Part shown: positions 56,168 to 64,000 of the stretch, one piece after another
Layout: each line of letters opens with the position of its first letter
Numbering within the stretch: position 1 is the stretch's first letter
Source of the DNA: Nymphaea colorata
Taxonomy: Eukaryota; Streptophyta; Magnoliopsida; Nymphaeales; Nymphaeaceae
Direction: 5' to 3'
DNA: 64,000 nt
Assembly (NCBI RefSeq): GCF_008831285.2
Contig: NC_045149.1
Coordinates: forward strand, 8,212,417-8,276,416
Made by a program: the position numbers and the translations under genes
The notes under the pieces: model-generated
The model's database searches: none
Told to the model about the DNA's origin: nothing
What the model saw: the letters and a program-made list of their open reading frames with translations, nothing else

Positions 56168-56876
56168 CCCAACTCATTTTAAAAAAAAATAGTATTCCAT
56201 CATACCCATTTTCAAACCATTTCTTTTTCAAAATAATTCAAAATTGTGTGAAATTCGGATGAAAATAGTATGAAATTAAAAAAAATCAAATTTTGGGTTT
56301 TTGGCTCCAAAATCTTTATCAATACCCCTCACTTCCTCCTCTCTTGGGTAAGAGTGGCCCTTGAGAGAAACTCTAGAGTATTCTCACTTGAAGACTTAGG
56401 GTTTCTCTCGAGCTCTCTCTCTCTCTCCCTCTTTTTATTTTCATTTTACCCAACTTGGAGCTAGCTACAACTCTTCAAGGAAGCACCAAAGATCCCTTGG
56501 AGGACTCATCTTTATCATCTTGGAGCTTCATTCAAGGCAAGTTCAATTTTATTTCAAACATGATTGTTCATTTTCCCTAAGTCATTTTCTCATTTAGAGG
56601 TATGTAATCATCATCCCTCTCATTTCTTTCCTATTTCTTTTCCTCTCTCCATGGCCAAAAGAGATAGTTCTCAACTCTATTTTAGAGCCAAGAAGCTATG
56701 CTCAAGTGCACCGAGAGCATGAGAAGATGAGATGATCTTTCATTTCCATGCTTGAGTCATGTTATCTCATTTCTTGAATACATTCTTGTTGTTCTTTTGT
56801 TTCATTCTATTTTCCTCTCTTTTGCATTTCTCCATGGCCATCCATAATTGCTCTTAACTCTATTTTAGAGCCAACA

Positions 56877-57615
56877 GAAGGAAAGCAGAATATGAAGCTC
56901 GAAACCTAAGGAGAGAGGAGAGAGGCTGAAAGAACATTGGAAATCTCCATCCTCGACACGGAAGACATCGACGATGAAGATGCCCCCTTGATCCAATCCC
57001 ATCCATTCATCCTCTTCCCTTCCCAATTCCCGTCCCTTGAGACTAAGCACCAGATCGCAACTCCGCCCCAACGCAGCTGCCCTGTCTCCCTCTTCCTCCC
57101 CACCTTCCTTCCTCCTCTCCCAAACACGCAGCTGCCCTGTCTCCCTTTTCCTCCCCACCTTCCTTCCTCCTCTCCTAACCAACGAGAAATAACAACCGCA
57201 GTAAGAGAGAGAAGATGTCGAAGCAGCGCGTTCGCTAGAAAGAAGGAATTTCTCTTCCTCTTTTCTTGTTCTTTATTTTTCCTCTTTTCAGCGGGCAGTG
57301 TATCCTTTCGTCGCTGGAAAACAGCCAGGGAAAAACGTCACCATCAACCGATCTTCCATTGCCGGTCACTGTCCGCCGCTGCTGCCCAACAAATGAGAGC
57401 CTCCAAGCAGCCACCATTGGAACGCTCAAGAGGTGGAGAGGGAGAACGGAGAAGACGACGTTGCATTTTTTTCATTATGATATGGTTTGGATTTGGTTTC
57501 GATCCGGAACCAGATCCAAACGTACTACTGCGTACGGATGTACTGGTACTGCCATACCGGCATACCGGTACCGGTACATGAGCCTACTTGGCGTACTGCG
57601 GTGACATAGGCTAAA
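56877..57615 (+). other. GC-richer stretch with a long open frame, unassigned
   Basis: A 214-codon plus-strand frame (56937-57581) starts MEISILDTEDIDDEDAPL and continues with Pro/Ser- and Arg-rich sequence. A 55-base tandem duplication (CGCAGCTGCCCTGTCTCCC) is at 57071/57126, and CCGGTACCGGTACATG-type repeat words close it. Minus-strand frames overlap. No domain seen; it could be a gene's 5' exon/leader or a GC-rich element. Confidence 0.3.
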
Positions 57616-57689
57616 CCACTATTAAAATTTGTCTCTCTCCCTTTCTCTCTCTCTCTCTCTCATGTGTTTCTTCAAGGACACCATAACAA

Positions 57690-58345
57690 GTGTCCCATGA
57701 ATGATTTATGAGACAATAACAATGTGTTACTATTATCAAATGGAGCCTAATGAAGAAACATGTTAAATGTTCTAAAAAAATGTTTTATTTGCTGAAAAAA
57801 TAAAATAAAAATTTGTTATCTAAATTAGCTGCAAATAATTAAGGTATATTTTTTGTAGAAAATACTCAAAATTAATTTAAAAATTAAAACCATCTACTTT
57901 AACATTTGAAAGAAAAAAACGATCAACTCTCTCATCATCTCCATTTCCTAGTCAAACTCTGGTTCAAAATCCAAGAATGATATCTCACATTAAGTAGGCA
58001 AAAAATGAGATGGGAAACTAAAGATTACTTGAGAATTTGATTGGGAAAGTGAATTGATATACTTTTATGTTTAAAAGTATCCAATAAAAAGTTATTGATT
58101 TTGAATCTGATATCATCATAAATGGAAACCAGCGGCCAGCCACCCTGCGCTCGTGTTTAATTACCCAAGGAAATTTAACCTTAGTATGCTTTATTACAAC
58201 CAAAACTATTAAATGGATACCTACATATGGGTTTGCGAGTCGCAGTAGGTTGTGTCTTGGTTTTGTCTGTATATACCAACGTAACCTCTTCCCTGCGCAG
58301 TGGTGATCTACCAGCAACCAGTCATTGTTAGCTTCCAACATCTTT
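57690..58345 (+). pseudogene. Oldest beta-expansin upstream copy, exon mostly lost
   Basis: AAGTGTCCCATGAATGATT, AAAACCATCTACTTTAAC, TCTCCATTTCCTAGTCAAAC, AAACTAAAGATTACT, TTATTGATTTTGAATCTGATATC and TATA box GTATATATACC (58269) follow the order of the other copies. TTAGCTTCCAACATCTTTTC at 58328 is the last trace of exon 1 (compare the CCTCGAACACCTTCTCC stretch after 23928). Nothing of the mature protein is left. Confidence 0.45.
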
Positions 58346-58349
58346 TCCC

Positions 58350-59350
58350 TTTTTCGGTCTAAGTTAGTTTCAGTGGACAGTGGATGGGATTATGGGCAAA
58401 GTTATCAGGCATTAAAGTCTTCACCTTCCTCCATGCTTCTGGTAGGATATGGAAGTTGCTAGTCTTAATTCAGACTTATTGATTCTTTCTCATTTCTCCT
58501 ACTTTTCTTGAGATCCTGTTAACACCTTTCTATCTAAATAAATTTTCAATTGCAACAAAAAAAAAAGATTATTAGGCAAAAAGATACTGTTAACGCCCTT
58601 CTACTCACATTAAGGTTGGTTGCTCTCCATTTACATATACCAAGTTTTCAAGAAGGAAAAAGGTGAGATTGCCAAATGTTAGGAGAGAAATGGAAAAGGT
58701 AAAACATAGAGTGCAAAACCAAATGAATCAACCAACATATCAACTCTTTTTTTTATTTATTTCCAAAAAGGAAAAAGAAAATCATTCTAAACCTAACATC
58801 TAAGTAGCTGTAGAATGTTCATCTACTGAATAAATCTACAAAAAATCTTCACATCAAAATTTTGAAAAAAGGAAACATCACTGGAAAAAAAAGCAAATCG
58901 ATTCTAGATCTTGTACATGTCGGGCGTTATTGGCAAGATCGAGTTGCATGAGCCAGATGGTGAATTCAACAAATATGCGCCCAATGAAAAGAGCAGGGGG
59001 TTGAGTATATTAGGAAGTTTTTTTATAAAAAAAATATACTTTTTGGACTTTAACTGTTTCATAATTGACATTTTCTTGTCTTTGTAAAAGGGCTCTCTTT
59101 TTTCTAACTGGGGTATTTTGGACTTCGCATACCCCTGTACGTAACTTCTTTGCACTTGGTGTGTGCACATAACCAGTTTCAGGTTGAGAAGGGGGCACCT
59201 GTAAAAGCAAAGAGTTGATATGTTGGTTGATTCACTTGGATTGAACCATATTTTTTCACCTTTTCCCTTTCTCTCACAATATTTGGCGATCTCACCTTTT
59301 TCCTAATTTCCAAAATCTTTGTATCAATGGGCAGCAACCGATCTTAATTC
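58350..59350. repeat. Repeat E1 (copy at 63110-63480) with an inverted partner
   Basis: 58375-58560 (GACAGTGGATGGGATTATGGG, GTCTTCACCTTC, GCTTCTG-T-GGA-ATGGAAG) matches 63125-63310. 58590-58760 matches 63330-63480. The complement of 58590-58760 also occurs at 59200-59350, so 58590-59350 forms a loose foldback. In the spacer, ATG at 58917 opens MSGVIGKIELHEPDGEFNKY, which looks protein-like but matches nothing I know. Confidence 0.55.
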
Positions 59351-59619
59351 GTGTAGAATGCGTAGTATTCCTTTCTTTTGTGGAAATTTGAAATTTATTT
59401 TGGTACATAGAAGGGTACCAACAGGAACTCAAGAAAAGGTAGGAGGAATGAGAAGGAGTCATTTCTTTAGATAAGTTTGAATTAAAATTAGCAACTTTCA
59501 TACCCCAGCAGAAGTATTTGAGAAGGTGAAGACCTCAGTGCCTAAAAACTTAGCCCATAATCCATCCACAGTTCACCTGAAGCTAACTGAAGCAAAAGAA
59601 AAAGAAAAAAAAAAAAGGA

Positions 59620-60121
59620 GAAGTTACAAGATAGATTTTATCATGTCTCGCCATGGTAAAATTTAGTCTTTTTTATCCAAAAAACATTTTACTTTGTTAA
59701 GTCAGTCATGTTTGCTGACAGTACTAGCTTTCAACAATATTGTTAAAACAAGTAGGAATGTACAACTGAGTGAGTCAATCTGATTTCCATTTGGTAAACC
59801 AAGTCTAAGCTCTAGCTCAACTCCTTTAGGCAATTTCACTTTATTCATATATATTTTTTCTCTTTAACCGGGGAAGTTACAAGATAGATTTTGTGTCAAC
59901 CATGTCTCATCATGGTAAAATTTATAGTTTTTTTGTCCAAAAACATTTTGCTTTGATAAGTCGGTCATGTCTGCAGACAGTACTAGCTTTCAACAATATT
60001 GTGAAAACAAGTAGGAATGTACAGCGAGTGAGCCAATCTCGAGCTCCACTTGGTAACCAAGTCTGAGCTCTAGCTCAACTCTTAGGCAATTTCACTTGAT
60101 TCATATATTTTTTTTCTCTTT
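59620..60121. repeat. Tandem duplication, about 251 bases
   Basis: 59620-59872 and 59873-60121 share GAAGTTACAAGATAGATTTT, CATGGTAAAATTTA, ACAGTACTAGCTTTCAACAA, AACAAGTAGGAATGTACA and AGCTCTAGCTCAACTC. Diverged roughly evenly by small indels. 59351-59620 shows no gene. Confidence 0.75.
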
Positions 60122-60199
60122 TACTGAAAAAGAAAAAGTACAAAAAGGGTGTTAGATTCATAAAAAATTATCGACATGCCCCTGAAGATTTAGAAACGG

Positions 60200-60390
60200 G
60201 GAAAACATGAGCAAAGTGGAGTATTTTAAATAAGTTGAGCTCATGTAACCCAAACTCAACTCGCTTCAAACTCAAGTTTTACATCAAGATCGAGCTCGAC
60301 TTGTTCATTAAAGAAGCCAAGTTAAATTCTAGATTACACGGGTGAGTTCGAGTTGAGCTTGAGTTCGCTCGACCATCTCTCTAAATTAAA
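60200..60390. mobile_element. Fragment of the GAGCTCGAG-type hAT MITE
   Basis: AAGTTGAGCTCATGTAACCC, CAAGATCGAGCTCGACTTG and GTTCGAGTTGAGCTTGAGTTC resemble the interior of 19781-20197. Ends and target duplication not found. The AAGTCTGAGCTCTAGCTCAA parts of the preceding duplication may belong to the same element. Confidence 0.45.
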
Positions 60391-62260
60391 CGGGAGTCTA
60401 AATAGCTAGTAATTGTGTGCAACAATAGGTTCAAAATAGGTTCGGGCCTACATCAATCAAGGAACCATCAGCATTAATATTTTCCCTCCATCATCTATTT
60501 TTGCAATATCAAATTTATGAAATTCAGTGGACCACTCGGAAGCAATAAAAAACACAAAGTAGTAGGATTGTGCCGCTCCTCATGAATGCCCAAAATGTGC
60601 CTTTTTCAACACCTTAAATGCGGAAGAAACTTGGAAACCTTAGTATTAATTTCATATTGTCATTTCCTACCTTTGTCCAAAGTGTGAGTTGGGGGAAGTA
60701 AAAAAGTTAACTAACTCGCCACTATCAAGTGCAAATGAAGGAGGAAATCTGCATTAGCTTACTAAATTTCTAAACAAAGAAGAGTCATGTTCTTATGGTC
60801 ACTTTCTGTATAAAAAAGATTTACGTATGGGCACCTTCAGAATATGGTAATTGAACAAAACTCTCATTGTCATCCTTCTGGGTTAACCGTGGAACCAAGT
60901 TCTATGCAGGCAAGTAGCTGCAACTCAATGAATGAGGGGATCCCCAGCTGCTTGTTGCGACAAGATGGACCTGGGACTGAGGAAAGGAGTTGAAGGTTGA
61001 AATTCCATTTGAATTATTCGTGTTGTTTTGTTGCTTAATAAGCTGACATTTTTTTTTTGTTTCCAACTTGCTAATTTGTGCACTTTCACTGTGAGAAGAA
61101 ATCAAGAAATGTGTGAATATTTTATTTGCTTCATTAACCACATATATCTCATATCCGGTTCATGATTAGTGGATACAAATGCTTGAGAAAGTATACTGAA
61201 GTCATGTTATGTTTGAATAAATATGCTTAGCCAAAATCTTGATGTTTTAGTGAGACCAGAAAGTCGATTTGGAATTGTCATTGGCTACCTCATAAGTGTT
61301 TTATACATGTTAAAACAAACTCCTTGCGTGAGAGACTGTTTCCAACTAATGACAAACTTCACAATACTCTTAATTCATATTAGAGTTTGCCCATACAAGT
61401 TGATAATAATGGAGATTGCAAGAGTTCTGATTTCTCATTCAGTTCAAATTCAAATAATCTGGGGTGGACAAATGAGTCTGGGCGACTTTGCCTGAATAGA
61501 TCAGGACCTGCATGCCTGATGGTCCCTATCAGATCTTAAGACTAACTTGGACTCCACCTATTCTTAAAAAAGCTGGGCTAATTAGAGCTGGGTGTATTTT
61601 GGGTTCAAGCGCCATACTGTGCCTGTTTGACCAATTTGACTTATGTGTACGTCAATGGCAGAGCCAGAAAAATTGGCCTAAGAGGCACTTGTAAAGAAAC
61701 TCTCATCCCTTGAGGTGCACCTGTACATATAAAACCGCAAATATGTACTGATGTGTATATGTACCCAGCTCAATCAATAAACTCTCAGCTCAATCACTAA
61801 AAAATGTGACTTGTGTGTATTTTTATATATGCTAATATAAAAATAAATAAACTTTTAGTGGCTGGTGTGTGCAACTGCCCACACCTGCTCACATGTAGCT
61901 TTGTGATTGTATACATGCCAGATCGTTTGAATGTATATGTACTGATGGTCCAATAGAATGCAAGCACTTCACTTACATAAGAATTCATTGTTTCAGAACC
62001 TAAACCATGACCTAGAAGGAACCAAGTACTGGATACGTATTCAATCAACAATTACACGACCCAAACCTGACTCAAAAGTTGTCGAGATGGGGAAAAGTCC
62101 AGCTTGTTTTGTGTCTTTTCTGCCTTGGTGACCCTTGGTTGCCTGGATGTTGATCAGGTTATAGCCTATACTCGACAATTTGATAAATTTTTTGGGTCAA
62201 GATCAGCCTTCCAATTTGATGCAAAATTGCAGTAAACAATGCAATTAAAGTACACATTTG
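60391..62260. other. Intergenic stretch, nothing recognised
   Basis: No gene, RNA or element identified. Frames of 60-90 codons (60902-61141 minus, 61223-61495 plus, 61797-62051 minus) have no domain resemblance. Confidence 0.4.
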
Positions 62261-62261
62261 G

Positions 62262-62479
62262 TGGATTTCGGCGATGTTTCTTTTTCTTAATTTTCATAGG
62301 CCAACTTTGGCTTTCCATTAACCCAATAGAAATTGTTTATTGATTGAACACCGCCATTGGGAAGTGATCCTGGATTTTGGCGATGTTTCTTTTTCTTAAT
62401 TTTCATAGGCCAACTTTGGCTTTCCATTAACCAAATAGAAATTGTTTATTGATTGAACACTGCCATTGGGAAGTGATCA
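62262..62479. repeat. Tandem duplication, 109-base period
   Basis: GCGATGTTTCTTTTTCTTAA at 62271 and 62380. The two copies are nearly identical through CCATTGGGAAGTGATC, so the event is recent compared with most repeats in the window. Confidence 0.85.
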
Positions 62480-62609
62480 TCCTTTGGAAAAGAGATGCAT
62501 CTTTTGAAAAAACAAAAAATTTCAAGTAAAATATTTTAAATGATTTTCTATTTTTGAAATGAAGAAATGCAACTCTCCATGTGACTAAGGAAATTAAGTG
62601 ACCAGCCTC

Positions 62610-62970
62610 CCTTAAGCCTTGTGTGGAGCAATGTGCTGTCAAGTGTAAGTGCAGTGTGTGGTTGCACGAGTGGGAGTGAAGTGATTGAGCTTTGTAAAAA
62701 GCTAACAATATGACCTTCCTTTGGTGGTTTCTCGTGCACGTGGCTCTTTCTTGTTTCTTATTGTAGGCATTTTCTTATAAATATTAGTTGTTTATTGTTC
62801 AAGTGCTAGTTTATTTGTTTGTTGTTTCACTAAGTAAGTTCACCATGTGAGCTTGTTTTGGTGTGTTGATTGAAATTTGCTTAAGGCAACTCTGTCGAAG
62901 TTATTATTTAGAAATATATATTATTTGGTATACTGGGGCTCTGCCAGATTGGTATACTCCAGCATAACTT
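62610..62970. mobile_element. LTR-like repeat (copy of 27300-27915)
   Basis: See 27290-27960. This copy is shorter in the repeated TTTGTTTGTTGTTTCACTAAG part and lacks the 193 bases found at 27700-27893. No coding sequence attached. Confidence 0.4.
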
Positions 62971-63077
62971 GGTGCATATGCAGGATGTTAGACATAATTA
63001 AGTTTTTTGAATAAAAAAAATCTTTACAAATTTTACCATGTGGAGGCATGTTAGACATAAAATCTGTATTGTAAATT

Positions 63078-63085
<8 letters not shown>

Positions 63086-63111
<26 letters not shown>

Positions 63112-63480
63112 ACATAGCTTCAGATGGACTGTGGATGGATTATGGGAAAGGTTTTCAGGCGTTGAGGTCTTCACCTTCTTGAATGCTTCTGCTGGGACAT
63201 GGAAGTAGCTAATTCTGATTCAGACTTATCTAAAGAAATGAGTTCTTCTCATTCCTCCTACTTTTTTTGAGTTCTTGTTGGCACCTTCTTTATATGTCTA
63301 ATTAAATTTCGATTTTTTTTAAAATATGAGGCATTCTACACAAGTTAAGATCGGTTTCTGCCCATTAATACAAAGTTTTAGGAAATTAAGAAAAGTGTGG
63401 CTTTGCCAGATATTGTGAGAGAAAGGAAAAGGTGAAAACAACGTGCATTGTTCAGAATGAAGTGAATCGACCAAGATATC
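63086..63480. repeat. Poly(T) and repeat E2
   Basis: 26 T (63086-63111), then the E-repeat described at 58350-59350. On the minus strand the T-run is a poly(A) tail position, so E may be a retroposed sequence. I see no pol III boxes to call it a SINE. Confidence 0.5.
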
Positions 63481-63487
63481 ATCTCTT

Positions 63488-63717
63488 TGCTTTTATTGGT
63501 GCCCCGAAGAATGAGGGACAAGGGGATTGATCGAGAAAGATCTCTTTTTCTTATTATAAGTATAAGATTATAAGATCGTGATTTGATCTGCATATGTTTG
63601 TTTGGTAAAAAGAAGAATCTTCTCCCTTGATCATAATTCAAAATGGAAAGTGTTCAATTGAAACATGAAAACGTGACTGAATTGGTCCTAGTTACTCTTC
63701 AAGACGGAGTAGAAGAA
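63488..63717 (+). other. rps12: Nuclear insertion of plastid DNA (rps12 intron region)
   Basis: TTATTGGTGCCCCGAAGAAT, GAGAAAGATCTCTTTTTCTT, TCATAATTCAAAATGGAAAG, CATGAAAACGTGACTGAATT and AGTTACTCTTCAAGACGGAG read like the well-conserved 3' half of the trans-spliced rps12 intron, just upstream of exon 2 in land-plant plastomes. This comes from memory of the region, not an alignment. It stops before exon 2. A repeated AGTATAAGATTATAAGATCG and other small changes suggest a decayed copy. Confidence 0.65.
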
Positions 63718-63941
63718 GGGAGGAGAACCAAAACTAATTTATATATACAAGCCGGTGCACAAAAAATTGTGCATAGGCCAGATGTATAATGACCAAAATA
63801 CTTTTAAAAGAAAAAACCCTTTTACAGTGACAAAAAAAAGTTATGAAAAGTTAAAAGTCTAAAAAATACATTTTTATAAAATTTTTTAAAATACCCCTAC
63901 CCTTTTTTTCTTTTTTGTTTTCCTTGGGTGCATTTATATTT

Positions 63942-63990
63942 GTTGCATGCACCACGTGGTGCACGCAACTTGATCTTGAGTATAAAAGGA
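63942..63990 (+). promoter_or_regulatory. G-box palindrome and TATA box
   Basis: TGCACCACGTGGTGCA (63948-63963) is a perfect 16-base palindrome centred on the CACGTG G-box, extending to 28 bases (63942-63969) with one mismatched pair. TATAAAAGGA follows at 63981. In plants G-boxes bind bZIP and bHLH factors. The spacing suits a core promoter for a gene starting beyond the window end, which I cannot see. Confidence 0.4.
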
Positions 63991-64000
63991 AGTCATTGAT

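Larger units (their letters stand above)
52940..56876 (+). mobile_element. Non-coding LTR element with circularly permuted partial LTRs
   Basis: Order: LTR 3' part (52940 to about 54660), internal non-coding region, purine tract (AGTAGCAAAGAGGGC) ending at 55730, then LTR 5' part starting TGTTATCACCCC (55733-56876). The solo LTR at 17914-19640 shows the two parts joined in the opposite order within one LTR. The parts overlap: 52940-53146 and 56641-56847 are 207 bases each with two differences seen by eye. Three related blocks around AAGTGCACCGGGAACATGAG occur at 53004, 53191 and 53401. No gag-pol frames. An LTR start with TCACCCCAAA and tandem repeats before it resemble Tat/Ogre-type Gypsy elements. 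Confidence 0.65.

Noticed and set aside
56937-57581. 214-codon frame as a protein-coding gene
   Set aside because: Low-complexity Pro/Ser/Arg composition with an internal duplication and overlapping minus-strand frames. Kept only as an unassigned stretch.

Overview
This 64-kb window comes from the nuclear genome of a flowering plant. It is AT-rich and gene-poor, and it is full of decayed transposable elements. The host fragments I recognise are plant nuclear ones: beta-expansin, a DEAH11/12-type helicase/RBR ligase, and a MORC ATPase. There is also one insert that looks like plastid rps12 DNA. The sequence does not let me name a species. I see no intact ordinary host gene, tRNA, rRNA or CRISPR array. 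Nearly everything with coding resemblance is broken. The exceptions are short element ORFs, chiefly in a PIF/Harbinger transposon.

Layout. 1-2.7 kb and 28.96-33.3 kb are copies of one segment (P1/P2). 17.0-25.3 kb and 40.2-48.0 kb are copies of another, about 8 kb long (S1/S2). 5.75-8.44 kb is a third, partial copy of the middle of S. A motif running through many of these blocks, and through older singles at 12.3, 33.3, 48.5 and 57.7 kb, is the 5' end of one gene: promoter region with TATA box, leader, and an exon 1 encoding a signal peptide followed by a TWYGSPDGAGSDG-like stretch, then a GTAATT splice donor. I read this as beta-expansin exon 1. All nine or so copies are dead, so the window looks like a decayed tandem expansin cluster whose broken 5' ends kept being copied.

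At 8.4-11.0 kb two tandem units each carry a head-to-head inverted pair of fragments of the C-terminal RING2 region of a DEAH11/12-like helicase/RBR E3 ligase. Such inverted pairs could transcribe into long hairpins.

Mobile elements. These are a hAT (TTF-type) pseudogene at 4.1-5.7 kb and a hAT C-terminus at 16.7 kb; two LINE copies (28.1-29.1 and 29.7-31.9 kb) with visible target-site duplications, a 3' hairpin and no poly(A) tail; a solo LTR at 17.9-19.6 kb and a related LTR element at 52.9-56.9 kb whose two partial LTRs are circularly permuted; a Copia LTR/primer-site fragment at 50.1-51.2 kb; several hAT-type MITEs; and at least six foldback elements.

The best-preserved element is a PIF/Harbinger transposon at 35.2-38.7 kb (minus strand). 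It has a Myb/SANT-like ORF, a DDE transposase with two introns and one in-frame stop, and a 108-aa ORF with the RNase H1 N-terminal (viroplasmin-type, RNA/DNA-hybrid-binding) domain. That third ORF is the most interesting object here. The window ends with a plastid rps12-intron insertion and a G-box palindrome plus TATA box that may belong to a gene just outside.
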